NCBI GenBank assembly: GCA_033816765.1
Contig: CM066287.1
Location: 1,240,001 to 1,304,000, forward strand
DNA length: 64,000 nucleotides
Direction: 5' to 3'
From: Nothopassalora personata
Taxonomy: Eukaryota; Ascomycota; Dothideomycetes; Mycosphaerellales; Mycosphaerellaceae
The position numbers and the translations under genes are program-made. How positions within the stretch are numbered: position 1 is the stretch's first letter; every line of letters starts with the position of its first letter. This document shows positions 24,316-34,363 of this stretch, one piece after another. The notes under the pieces are model-generated. The model saw only the letters and a program-made list of their open reading frames with translations. It did no database searches and was not told the origin of the DNA.

Positions 24316-25148
24316 CTCAATAATTCTAGCTACACCCTGGCTTCGAGAGGAGGCATCGATCGGAAGCAGAGGATCAATCCGGCGAAGAATAGTAGTGTCT
24401 CGCGTGCAGCAGCTGAACTGGCACTTGGAAAATGCCATAGATAGCACCCATGGTCATACTGGACGCCACTCAGAAAATCATCCAGACACAGAGCATCACA
24501 CGCAGCCGTATCCGAAGCAGCACCTGAACCTCAACCAACAAGAGTTCTGAGACGAAATAATAGCTCTCGCCGGAACTCCTTGCCAGCTCCAATGCACGTG
24601 GATACCTGGCAATTGAACCCAACGACAAATCAGCAGTCGCAGGAAGACACTTCTGCGATCCCTCATCCTGATCACAGAGCCATCTCTCGGCCGAAATTTC
24701 TAGCTGCCGAGACATCGACTGTCACTGAAGACAACAGAGAAGTCGAAGAAGCTGGATGGTGGTTTGGTGCTGGTGGCGAGTTCTTGTCAATGCCTGCTGA
24801 AGCACGTACGCGGCGGCAGACGTTTGCACGTCTATTCCCAACGAATGACATGGCTGAGCCGCGCTTTCACGTCTCGACGAGTGATACGAGTTGCGCGATC
24901 AGGTAAAATGTCCCAAAGTGCCATGTAGCTGATGAACCCACAGAGCAGGGTTTCTTCGACAACACCGCGTTGCTCACAAATCATGTTCCAGGAACAGGTT
25001 TCATCTCAGCGGAGACTTTTCTGCAGGGCTCGCTACGAATGCCTCTGATCTAGCCTCGATACTGCCAATCCACATATGCGCCTGGCACGACAAATACTTT
25101 CGAGCGGTCCGGTTAGCTTCCAGAGCAACCCGGGACGGCACCGAATAA

Positions 25149-26011
25149 TGCAAGCTGCGCCGAACATAAATGGTCACGTCGAGGACTCCTTCAACCAAAG
25201 CCGGCCGAAATGAACGTCATTCCCGGAACCAACACTTGCCCAACCGACCATCAAGACCATTGCCATTTCCCAATCGGGACGTATGGTGATGCCGTGCGAG
25301 TCTTCGTAACGCCGCAGAGCACACCACGAGGCTCACATGTATCCATACCTCACGGGTTTACGAATGACAACGGGCTCTGCAGCTATACATCGGCATAGGC
25401 GCAAGAAGAATCCCTGACACTGTGTTTGTTAGCGTCGGGACATGGGCAAAGTCCATTCACGCCGCTTTCCATCAGACCCACGGTGTCAACGCGGCACCGA
25501 TCAGGGTGAAGGGATTCAACCATGTCGACAGGTGTTGATGCGAGCAACTCAGCATGAATCAGAACAAAATTATACACTGTGCTGTGGTCGGTGCACTGTC
25601 CAAAGGCAAAGCACGAGCCGCAAATGGCGAATTCGGTTTCCACGACAGATTCAACCCAGCTAATGGGCCTGGCACTATATGTTTCGCGTGGGCAATTCAG
25701 GAGTCCAAATTCCAAGGAGCAATTTATTCGTGTCTTGTGGTAATCCCGTTGCTAAACCTGCCCGTAGCAACCTGCTCGACGTCGTCAAAGTCTTTCAGCC
25801 TCAGGAAAATAGTGTTGAGGTACGCCAAAAGATCACATGGGACGGGCAGCACATGGGTAAAGGAATTAAGCATGAGTTATCTCTCCGGACAGCTACCGTA
25901 TCCTCAAATGCATAACAAACCGAACAGATTTTGGTATCTTGATGAGTCCTCCCCTTTCCCTTTCTGAACGCCAGACATTCATCATACAAGACTCCCCACC
26001 GCATTGCGTCC
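25149..26011. other. Intergenic region, no gene seen
   Basis: Short overlapping frames on both strands show no domain. It contains the 3' flank of the kelch-BTB gene that ends at 26012, and possibly undetected 3' exons of the disrupted Zn2Cys6 locus. Confidence 0.45.
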
Positions 26012-29000
26012 CTAAGCAATGCCAAGTCCCACTCGTTGACCCTCAAAGCCACGCTCACGCATACGACGACCCTCCATAAGACCACGAAGGCCTCTCTTTT
26101 GCAGCCCGACAACAGCGCTCATAGCGCCAGTCCAGACTTGCTGATCTTCCTTCGATCTACCAGTAAAGCTTCGCGAGCCTGACGTCAGCTCATTCTCACT
26201 GAAGCTGGTATCGGTCGCAGCACTCATTGGCGGCTCATCGTCATCGGTATCATCAGCTCGCGCCGGTCCAGGACGAATAGTGTTTCTCGTGTTTCTGCCG
26301 TTGGTCATTTCGGTATCGATGCGCAGACCAGTAGCGCGAGGAGCACCGTTCGACAACAGACCTTCGATGTCTGCGAGGCTTGCAGTTCGGATTGGGATAT
26401 CGCTCTGCGCGATGCTGCGAGGGTTTGTGGCAAAGTGCACACTGTCACCTCCTCCAGCACCCATGGCAGCTGCGTTGAATATGGCCGCAGCATTGCGTCC
26501 ATCTAGACAGTTGTGTAGGCGTTCTATTGTAGCCTCGAGCAGTCCATCGATTTTGTACGGCCGGGCGAGCTGCAGTAACGAACAGAAGATCTGTGGAGTT
26601 GCTAGTGGATGTGGCGCGGATGGAAGTGTCAAGGTGTATAGGTAGTGCAGGAGAGCGTGCAGTGTCTCAGGTCTGTGCGGCAGATAGAGTAGCCGGGGGC
26701 GACTCGAAGGTGGAGCAGAGCGGGTGTCAGGCAAGTCATGCTGGTGGTTGCTAGTATTGCTGTTGTTCGTGAGCGTCGTGCCTACCGAGTTCACCGAGGG
26801 TGTGATCGTTATGCTTGAGTTGCGTGATGGATTAGTAGATATGCTCGGTCTCAGTGACAACGTCTCGTTCTCAGTTGAGCATACTATCGACTCGCGCAAG
26901 AGTGATATGAAGTGCGGACCCCAGCGCCGAGATATCAATCGCGAGTTCACTGGCACGCGAGTTCCATCGATGGCGAGAAAGTCCATGTCGGCCAATTCTC
27001 GTACGTTCAGCGCGAGGGCACCAATGTCTTCCGCCGCAGAGCTCAAAAGTCGCCCAAAACCAGGATCATCTTTGCTTGCCTTTGAGATGATGGAAGCGGC
27101 GCTTGAAGATATATAGCCCGAAGTCGGCTCTGCTACTCGAGGATTCTCGTATAAGCCGAAAGCCTCAAGCTCCACCACACAAATGTTGGAGAAGTTGATG
27201 CGGCGGTTGTTGTAGTCGTCTACAAGACTGCGCTTTCGGTTGCCAAGGATCACGAATGAGTTGCGGCGGCTCCACAAAACACCACGATTCCAGCTTCCTT
27301 GGCTGAAGATGCTGCCACCAGCATCGATACGGCTCCATGTCAATGTTCGAAGGTCGAGCGCCCATAATGCATACTCTTGCTTTGAAGATGTCAAAAATGT
27401 TCCGGAAACAACGAAATGATTGTCAATGACACCCCCGTTCGGGAAGCGCAAACCAGGAGGCGACACGACTGTTTGCATCGGCTTCTCTGTCAACGTTCCA
27501 TCTGTGAGTCGAACTTGAAGTTCGAGCTTGACGTCCAGGAAGTTGTAGTTCGAGTATATGAGCATAGGAGAGCCCGATCCAATGGCAGAAGGCTCCTCGT
27601 CTTCATCATCCGGTTCGCGCTGAGCGTGAGGACCCGCGCCAATCTGAGCAGCGCTCATGGAACTTAGGGGCGTCACGACGCTGCGATATGCACCGCAGCT
27701 ACGTCCCATGCCCGTGGTACCGGTCCACTTGAGACTGCGCAGGTTGAAGACGCTGACTTGCTCGATGTAGTGATTAGCACTGTCTTGGCCACCGACCACC
27801 ACCATCTCGGCACCGCCAGCTCCATCCAAATTGACGCCCAACGAGCCTTGGTTTGGCTGTGCGCTGGCAGGGTTGTGGTGCACAGCTGACATTGGCGCGT
27901 TCGGTGACGCAAAGAACGCCGAAGATGGCAGAATCGCCGCACAATGCGCGTATCGACCTTGAGGGGAATCTGGCGTGTTGACTTTCGTCCACCTCTGAGT
28001 AGGCACATCGTAGATATGCACATCTGACATGACGATAACTTCTGGCTGCGCTTCGGCCGAGACCTCAAGATTCGGAGCCGGCGACATGCCACCATAGCAT
28101 ACCAGCTTGGTATCACCCAGAGCGCAGACACTGTGAAAGTATCTCGGAGGCGGGATATCGCCCTTGGTGTCCAGCTTGGTCCAATGCCGCCTGATCAGGT
28201 CAAGCTCATACAGATTCGCGGTCAGTTGTGGCTTCGTCCTTGAGAGTCGTCGCCCGCCGAAGACGTAAAGCTTATCGCCAAGGATGGTGGTGGTCGCTCC
28301 TACCAGCGGATGTGGTTCTTTGCCTGTTGTCCGGTGCACATTGCACACCAGTCCAGACAGATTCGATGCGTTGCCGCCAACCGCATGTAGATTTCGAGTG
28401 CTCCCAGAGGTGCTCTGTAATGGAGTATGCGAACGAGATGCCTCATCGCCAGCCGTAGATTCTGCCTCTGAGGTGGTCTCGTATTCAGACCGCATGCCGA
28501 CTAGACTCGTTTGACTGCTGTTTGAGCTGAGTGCAGCATTTGACGCGTTGTCTGATCGATTCGCATACGATCGGTCAGACGAGGGCCGAGAGGTACGTGA
28601 GTCCATGGTGTTGGCCCTACTTGATTCGGGTGTTGCCTCAGACATTTCTGGTGGCGACAGCTTTGATACGTCGATGAAGGGATCGTGCAGAGCAAGAGGT
28701 TTGGGAATTGGTAATGGCGGCGTGCAGATAGTGTCGCGCTCTCTGAGACCCGGATTCGCCCAGTCAGGTATCTTTATCTCCACATGCCTTGGCACCGAGC
28801 GAGCACTTTGCGGACGAAGCTCACGCGGTGATGTACTGCGAGCGGTGCTGGAGGTTGGAGAATGACGGCCAAGTAAGAATGAGGAGTAACAGGAGCCAGA
28901 TCCTGGATCAGATAGTCCTGGAGGCACGTAGGAATACTCGTCCGGGATAACAATAGGAACGTGCTTAGGACGTGATGTGCTTTTGCTGGGTGGTGGGTCG

Positions 29001-29344
29001 TACTGGAGATCGAAAGAGTCGTGCGGTGAAGGACGGTCGCTGCCCAGTGGCGATACCTCCCGCTGACCGAATGACGTCTGAACTATGTCCTCAGTTCCCG
29101 AGTCCTTTCGTCCTCGAGTGATAGAGAGACAAGCGCGGGATGACAGGTTCTTCTTGGCAGACCTGGGCCGCTTGACAGAGTTGGACCGGCTGGTCTCGAA
29201 GGATTGCGACTGCACTGATTGCGACTCCGACTGTAAGGTCGACTTGGTAGAGCGAGAAGTCCTAGGTCTATCTGAGCAAAAACTTGTGCTGCCGTCCGGC
29301 GCGATGGCCGCTGGGTAAGCGATACAGCCTAGAGGAAAAGACAT
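26012..29344 (-). CDS. Kelch-repeat BTB-domain protein, Ral2-like
   Basis: One exon encodes 1110 residues. The N-terminal third (about 1-335) is Ser/Pro-rich and disordered. From about residue 345 come kelch blades with typical GG turns: LVGATTTILGDKLYVFGGRR, then WTKLDTKGDIPPPRYFHSVC, KLVCYGGMS, PQGRYAHCAAILP and MVVVGGQDS. From about 780 to 955 a BTB/POZ region follows (MDFLAIDGTRVPVNSRLISRRWGPHF; HALLHYLYTLTLPSAP). This kelch-then-BTB order matches fission yeast Ral2, a regulator of Ras1 signalling in mating and cell shape, and its larger relatives in filamentous fungi. Assignment to Ral2 itself is inference from architecture. The C-terminal tail is basic. Kelch propellers usually bind partner proteins, so a signalling scaffold is likely. 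The start ATG is at 29344; a 5' intron upstream cannot be excluded. Confidence 0.82.
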   Translation of the reverse strand: MSFPLGCIAYPAAIAPDGSTSFCSDRPRTSRSTKSTLQSESQSVQSQSFETSRSNSVKRPRSAKKNLSSRACLSITRGRKDSGTEDIVQTSFGQREVSPLGSDRPSPHDSFDLQYDPPPSKSTSRPKHVPIVIPDEYSYVPPGLSDPGSGSCYSSFLLGRHSPTSSTARSTSPRELRPQSARSVPRHVEIKIPDWANPGLRERDTICTPPLPIPKPLALHDPFIDVSKLSPPEMSEATPESSRANTMDSRTSRPSSDRSYANRSDNASNAALSSNSSQTSLVGMRSEYETTSEAESTAGDEASRSHTPLQSTSGSTRNLHAVGGNASNLSGLVCNVHRTTGKEPHPLVGATTTILGDKLYVFGGRRLSRTKPQLTANLYELDLIRRHWTKLDTKGDIPPPRYFHSVCALGDTKLVCYGGMSPAPNLEVSAEAQPEVIVMSDVHIYDVPTQRWTKVNTPDSPQGRYAHCAAILPSSAFFASPNAPMSAVHHNPASAQPNQGSLGVNLDGAGGAEMVVVGGQDSANHYIEQVSVFNLRSLKWTGTTGMGRSCGAYRSVVTPLSSMSAAQIGAGPHAQREPDDEDEEPSAIGSGSPMLIYSNYNFLDVKLELQVRLTDGTLTEKPMQTVVSPPGLRFPNGGVIDNHFVVSGTFLTSSKQEYALWALDLRTLTWSRIDAGGSIFSQGSWNRGVLWSRRNSFVILGNRKRSLVDDYNNRRINFSNICVVELEAFGLYENPRVAEPTSGYISSSAASIISKASKDDPGFGRLLSSAAEDIGALALNVRELADMDFLAIDGTRVPVNSRLISRRWGPHFISLLRESIVCSTENETLSLRPSISTNPSRNSSITITPSVNSVGTTLTNNSNTSNHQHDLPDTRSAPPSSRPRLLYLPHRPETLHALLHYLYTLTLPSAPHPLATPQIFCSLLQLARPYKIDGLLEATIERLHNCLDGRNAAAIFNAAAMGAGGGDSVHFATNPRSIAQSDIPIRTASLADIEGLLSNGAPRATGLRIDTEMTNGRNTRNTIRPGPARADDTDDDEPPMSAATDTSFSENELTSGSRSFTGRSKEDQQVWTGAMSAVVGLQKRGLRGLMEGRRMRERGFEGQRVGLGIA

Positions 29345-30983
29345 CTGCGGTCAGCCTGGAGCCTGTCTGTTCGAGGGTATGAAGACTATGATAATAATAT
29401 CTTGGTACGCGGGTAGGCAAAAGGGACGCAACGCAGAAGGAGAAGCACGGGGGAACGAGGGACATTTTGGTGCGAATGCTGGGTAGGTTGCTCATCTTCG
29501 CAACGGGTGGCTAGAGCAGTCGCAAGGCTCGATCTCCTTCCGTGGTCCTGGTGGGTTTCAGAGACTATGCTATGGGCGCGGGAGGCTGTTTGACGTCCGC
29601 TGTATGCAGGTTGCCCTGCTGTGCCATGCTCCCGGTTGGTTTGCGTCGTGTGGTGCGTGTTTGTCCCTCGCGGCAGGCCAGGATGCGAGTGCGACGCAGA
29701 CAGGCGGGCGGGCGGGCGGGCGGGCGGGAGACAGCGACTTGGCTCGCTAGGGGACGCAGAGCGCGACACTCACCTCTGTCGAGATTGGCCGCGGGCGTTC
29801 ACCATGCGTGGTGGTAGGTACCATCCATCATTCCATGCGTGCAGCGCAATCGCTCCGTTATTGTCGTCCGGTATCTAAGAAAGGCGGAAACGGCCCGACG
29901 AGCCCCACGACCAATGGCAAGGAGGCGCCGCCCCACGAGGCACATCCTTGTTCCATTACGCACTTGCACATCTGGCTTCGCTGCGACCAACTCCACTCGC
30001 AGACGGAGCTCGTCGAAGGAGCTCGTCTGGCGTTGATGCGTGCGCCGGGCTCTCGGGACTCGATACATCTCACTACCTCAGACATTGTCGCAATGTGCAA
30101 GGTCTATATGTCTATATATCACCTGACAGCGATGACGCACTATCGAGCCTCAGACGGCTGCATACAGTAAGTAGTACTTCATCATTTCGCCGGCTGTTCG
30201 AGCCAACCACGACCGTGCTTCGGCTACTTGCTCTGCAGAGATTGCCGCTCAGCGAAAGCAACGGGTGTCGTACTGAACAACGTGAAAGGCAGTACCTGCA
30301 AACGGGCGAGGACATTACCACGGCCGGACATCATGTCACGACGACTCACATCCTGGGCGGATCTCTTTAAACTGCGTCCGATCTTAGCGTACCGTCCCTG
30401 CAGCATGCCCTGCGAACAACCACGCCATTGCTGATTACAGCTGTGTGGCTTAGAGACTATGCATTGACAGGTTTCGGCCCCATTTTACAGCGAGGAGCAC
30501 GTTCGTAGGTCCGGAGATCAGGTCTCTGGTTGGAGGCGCTCAACATAGATTGAAGCAGGTTTGACATTGTTGCGAGATGTCATCGCGATTGCAAGCTCAC
30601 ATATCCCAGTGGCTTTCACGTTGTGCATCCTGGCCACTCCGAGTGCTCGATCGAGAATATCTATCGCTCGCAAACCATGGCACCGCTGCAACCTCCAATG
30701 CCACACCTCTCAGCACAACCAAAAATTCTCAGCAACAGCCGACTACCATGTGTATGGCAGCACACGTGCTCATGCGCATGAGAGGTCTGTCGACCTTTCG
30801 TGGCCTGCCTGTATTGGAGAAAAAGCGTTTCTTTCAAGGCATTGTCATTTCTTCTGCTAATATGGGTCAAGCATGCACTAGCTCGTGGACGCAGCGCAAC
30901 GTCTTCAGTCTTCACAGACCATCCATATTGACTGGAATTCCCCATTCAGCCTGCCACGCCTCTCTGTAGGTGTATTCGCCAAG
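29345..30983. other. Intergenic region, no gene seen
   Basis: About 1.6 kb without a supported coding frame. The part near 29345-29800 is the upstream region of the kelch-BTB gene and includes a CGGG microsatellite. The remainder has only short overlapping frames. No RNA gene was recognised. Confidence 0.45.
29703..29728 (+). repeat. CGGG tetranucleotide microsatellite
   Basis: About six tandem GGCG units lie some 360 bp upstream of the kelch-BTB start codon. G-runs of three every four bases could form a G-quadruplex; this is inferred from sequence only. Confidence 0.8.
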
Positions 30984-31722
30984 TCAAACTGCAGCAGAAG
31001 TTTGCTCCTTGGGAAGAGGTGTAAACCTGAGATATGGCTTCACGACCTGCATCTTTGGGAACAACTTCTCGGCCTCTGGGCTCTTGATGCTTGGGTGCAC
31101 TATCACATCATCACCTGGCACCCAATTGATTGGAGTGGTGACCTTGTGCTTGTCGCCAGTTTGGAGAGAGTCGAGCACGCGCAGGATCTCGGCGGTGTTG
31201 CGGCCGGTCGAAGCTGGGTAGGAGAGGATCAGACGGATGGTCTTCTTTGGGTCGATGATGAAGACGCTGCGGATGGTGAAGGCGGTGCCCTTTTCATCGA
31301 CATTGGTGGCGTCCTGGTGGTCGATCCTGGTTGATCACAAATCAATATTGTGCTACGAAGACAGTGAGCACTGGCAGCTTTACTCACATGTCGTAGGCGA
31401 GGGCGACCTTGCGCTCCTTGTCACCGATGATTGGGAAGCGCAGATTGCTGCCAGAGATCTCGTTGATGTCCTTGATCCAGCCGCCATGGCTCTCAATGGT
31501 GTTGGCACTCAGACCGATGAGTTTCGTGCCACGCTTGGTGAACTCAGGCTCGAGCTTGGCGAAGGCACCGAGCTCAGTTGTGCAAACTGGGGTGTAGTCC
31601 TCTGGGTGAGAGAATAGGATGACCCAGTTGTCGCCAATGAACTCGTGGAAGTTGATTGGGCCGGCGGTAGTCTCGGCGTCGAAGTTTGGAGCAACGCTAC
31701 CTAGGCGAAGTGCGGAGGCCAT
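30984..31722 (-). CDS. 1-Cys peroxiredoxin (PRDX6/Prx1 type)
   Basis: Exons 31722-31388 and 31326-30984 (61 nt intron, GTGAGT...CCAG, phase 2) encode 225 residues, the standard length for the 1-Cys, PRDX6-like group. The enzyme reduces hydrogen peroxide and lipid hydroperoxides in the cytosol or mitochondria. The peroxidatic site is HPEDYTPVCTTELG with Cys47 and Thr44. The C-terminal extension carries the family segments FIIDPKKTIRLILSYPASTGR, INWVPGDDVIVHPS and PYLRFTP. No resolving cysteine is seen near the C-terminus, as expected for this class. No targeting peptide is evident from ATG 31722, which is preferred because homologues start MxxLRLGS. An in-frame extension of 31 residues from 31815 would be atypical. 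Confidence 0.94.
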
Positions 31723-33037
31723 ATTGCGGTGGTTGTATGGCGGTAATTGATGTTGGCGCGAAGGTGCAGATGGTTGTGTGGAGAGTGTGGTATAGACTGA
31801 AAGAAAGTAGACCAATTGTCCTGACTGTGTACCAACAAGAAACCTCTTCGCCCCTCCAACCTGAAGCCGACGATTAGAAGGTGGGCTGCTCCCCTGCGAT
31901 CACATCATCGAAGCCTAAACCATTTTCAACTGCAAGATTGAAGCCATTGTCGGCCCTGTCCAATCAGATTACTTACACGTGATCAGCAGCATTGCAAGCA
32001 GTGGCTGGCAATTCGCGCCAAGGACATGGAACACCTTTGAACAATGCCCGCCGACCCTGCCAAGCTGACACGACATTCGAGGTTGATATGGCTCATCGCC
32101 ATTCTCGGTGTGAAGATGCATCTCGACAAGTGGCAACGCAAGGCCTCGCACCCATCCTGCCACCCGGCATCGACGGCAATACCTTGCTTGATGACTTCAA
32201 AAACATCACCGATTGTATCTCAGGAAGTGCCGGATGACCTACGTGTCCCTCACAGACGGACTCGTATCATGAGCCCACTCGCTTGGCAATTGATGAGTGA
32301 TCATAGTCCTACTTGATTCCAAAAGGTGCTGATCACCACAGCATGTCTATATATCTGATCTGTATGGATAACCTTCGGGCTGGTCATCGAGATGCCGTCT
32401 CCTCGTAAGCGAGGAATGCTACATTTTCACGTCCGAAAATCGGCCGATGGTGACCTTTGCGCTTCAATCACACGCACGGGCCATCGGCAAGGTTGCGGAG
32501 GGAAATCTTGGAAGTCGTTGGAGATTCGCGTCACCATAGGCATCGCCGTGAATGGACGTCACCGTCGACTGCCACACGGAATGGTCATCCTCCGCACTCG
32601 GCGGCTGTATTGCGGCGTCGGAGTGGTCAACGGCATTGTTGTAATAAGGCGTGAACAGTTCCACCACTACGGTCTTGCTTGCTCAACGGAAGTGCGGCTC
32701 TCGCTTCTGCACGGCGCATAGAACTACAATCGCATGGCTAAAGTGTCAACGGGGTGCCAAAAGTGGTGTAGTTTGGCCGTCGCTCTATTGTGTTCAAGGC
32801 CATGACATATCAAGGCGCGGGAGGCTTCCTGGGCGGCATTGGCTTCCTCCTGGCGATAGTGCCGTGGATACTACTACTATATGGACCGAAAATCCGAGCG
32901 AGGAGGAAGTTGGCAAGTGAGATCTTGACGAAAGATTAAAGGTTATAGAAAGTAGAGAAAGATCGAAGTACATTGCGTGCGATCATGAACCTCAAGCAGG
33001 TCCTTGTCTGTCAACAGGACTCAGCTCCAAGCGACCA
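31723..33037. other. Intergenic region, no gene seen
   Basis: Overlapping short frames on both strands (for example 32392-32721 and 32651-32920) have no recognisable motif and conflict with each other. It holds the peroxiredoxin promoter on the left and the 3' flank of the basic protein on the right. Confidence 0.45.
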
Positions 33038-34363
33038 TCAAGCAGTAATACCGGACGACTGAGCAAAGCTGCTGACCTCGCTAAGTTCAATCTCCGGCAG
33101 ATCCCAGGGCGTGAACCTCTTCTGCAGAGCCTCATCCGTCGAATTCTTCTTGGGACTCTTGTTTGGACTCTTCTTCGGCGAAGCAGTCCCTGTAACCATA
33201 CCCAACACGCTGCTGACGCCGCTGGTGAGAGTGCTACCAATTTCGCCAAGCACACTTCCAGACCCTTTCTGCCTCTTCTGCGCATCAAGTGTCTCTTGGT
33301 GGCCTATGAAATGTTAGCGCGCTGCGCATGCTCAAGTGTATTGATTCAACTTGCTTCTGCTGAGATCAGCATTGATCTGATCACTCATCTTCTGCTCATA
33401 GTATGCTGTCTCGCCAAAGGGGAACGTGGGGGGCATGTTGCGGTACCACACTTCTTTCAGAGGCATCTTCTCGTGGAACGGGTTCGGGAAGGGTCCGCGA
33501 CCTTGGCTGTCTTTGTAGTCTGAGATGTGATCATCGCTGGGGATGTTCTCCGGATTGGTGAAGGACGTGACTGAACCGTGACCTTCTTTCCTGGCCCTGC
33601 CGGTAGTGTCGGGTTTCTTGGGACTGCCAGCAAGCTTTCCTTGTGCCGATGGCGCTGGTGTCGAGCGACTGGTTCGTGTGCTTTGAGGACGAGCACGGGA
33701 GGACACAGGATGGCTAGCAGCGGGTTCGTCGAGGTCGTCGTAATCGCCAGCTTGGTAGATGTTGTCCTCACCAACAACCGGCGTATCACTATCATCTTGT
33801 TCTAGCTCGCGAAGAAGCTGCTGATCGGCCTTGAGAGTGGCCATTCGTGCGGACAGACCGGTCTGCGACAAGCCTTTGTTCGACAACTTCCGAGATGGAG
33901 TCACTGCCTCATACTCTGTTGATGGTGCTGCCTTCCTTCGCCGGCTGGTCGATCGTTGTCTCGGAGCAGGTTGCAGCTGCTTCTCTGGACTGCGCGAACG
34001 GGTACTTGTTGATGGGCCTGAGCTTCGTGCTCGTGGAGTTCCAGCTCGTGGTCTGCCAGCGCGGCGCACACTTTCTTCGATGGATTCAACGACTTCATCC
34101 TCACCAACTCGAGTGCCTGCCTTTCGCGGACGACCGGGACCACGTTTGGCAGGCGACTTCGGCTCAGCGTCGTCCGGTGCTCGTCTCTCGCTGCCTGGCC
34201 TGGCACTGGAAGCTCTTTTGGCCGCTGGCATGGTTGATTCGACGGATGGTTTGGCTGGAGAAGGGCTCTTTGTGGGACTCTTTCGTACCGATTTCGCCGG
34301 GCTCGCATTCATCTTCTTCGTCGCACTGACTTTTGCAGACGTTTGCGCCTTCTTAGGCGACAT
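33038..34363 (-). CDS. Basic AT-hook-like nuclear protein of unknown function
   Basis: Exons 34363-33355 and 33303-33038 encode 424 residues. I do not recognise the family. Residues 1-210 are Lys/Arg/Ser/Pro-rich and repeat SPAK/SPTK-like units; an AT-hook core RGPGRPRK lies near residue 75 and a second-class AGRPRAG near 95, suggesting DNA or chromatin binding. A more conserved-looking block follows, with GRGPFPNPFHEKMPLKEVWY and FPFGETAYYEQKMSDQINAD. The C-terminus again has SPKKSPNKSPKK and TPWDLPEIEL. The two parts join only through a 51 nt GC-AG intron (GCAAGT...GCTAAC...CATAG), which keeps frame and reads SRS-HQETLDAQ; no GT donor gives a convincing alternative. Nuclear location is inferred from composition. 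Confidence 0.72.

Larger units (their letters stand above)
19942..25148 (+). pseudogene. Zn2Cys6 regulator gene split by a Copia-type element
   Basis: Exons 19942-20061 and 20116-20132 (a 17 nt microexon), then an exon from 20196, join through GTGAGT...CATAG and GTGAGT...TGCAG introns. They spell a full zinc cluster CLTCRRKKIKC-SGEIN-CRTCREKGLVC (residues 35-61). The coding frame is cut at 20285 by a 4030 bp Copia-type insertion flanked by CTCAA and resumes in the same frame at 24321. Downstream the frame meets TAG at 24442-24444, then stays open to about 24900. A likely intron there (GTAAAA...CACAG) leads to a possible end near 25148. The TAG is either a nonsense mutation or part of an intron I could not define. 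As it stands the locus cannot make an intact protein, unless the element is removed with an intron, for which I see no signal. Exons after 24900 are uncertain. Confidence 0.7.
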
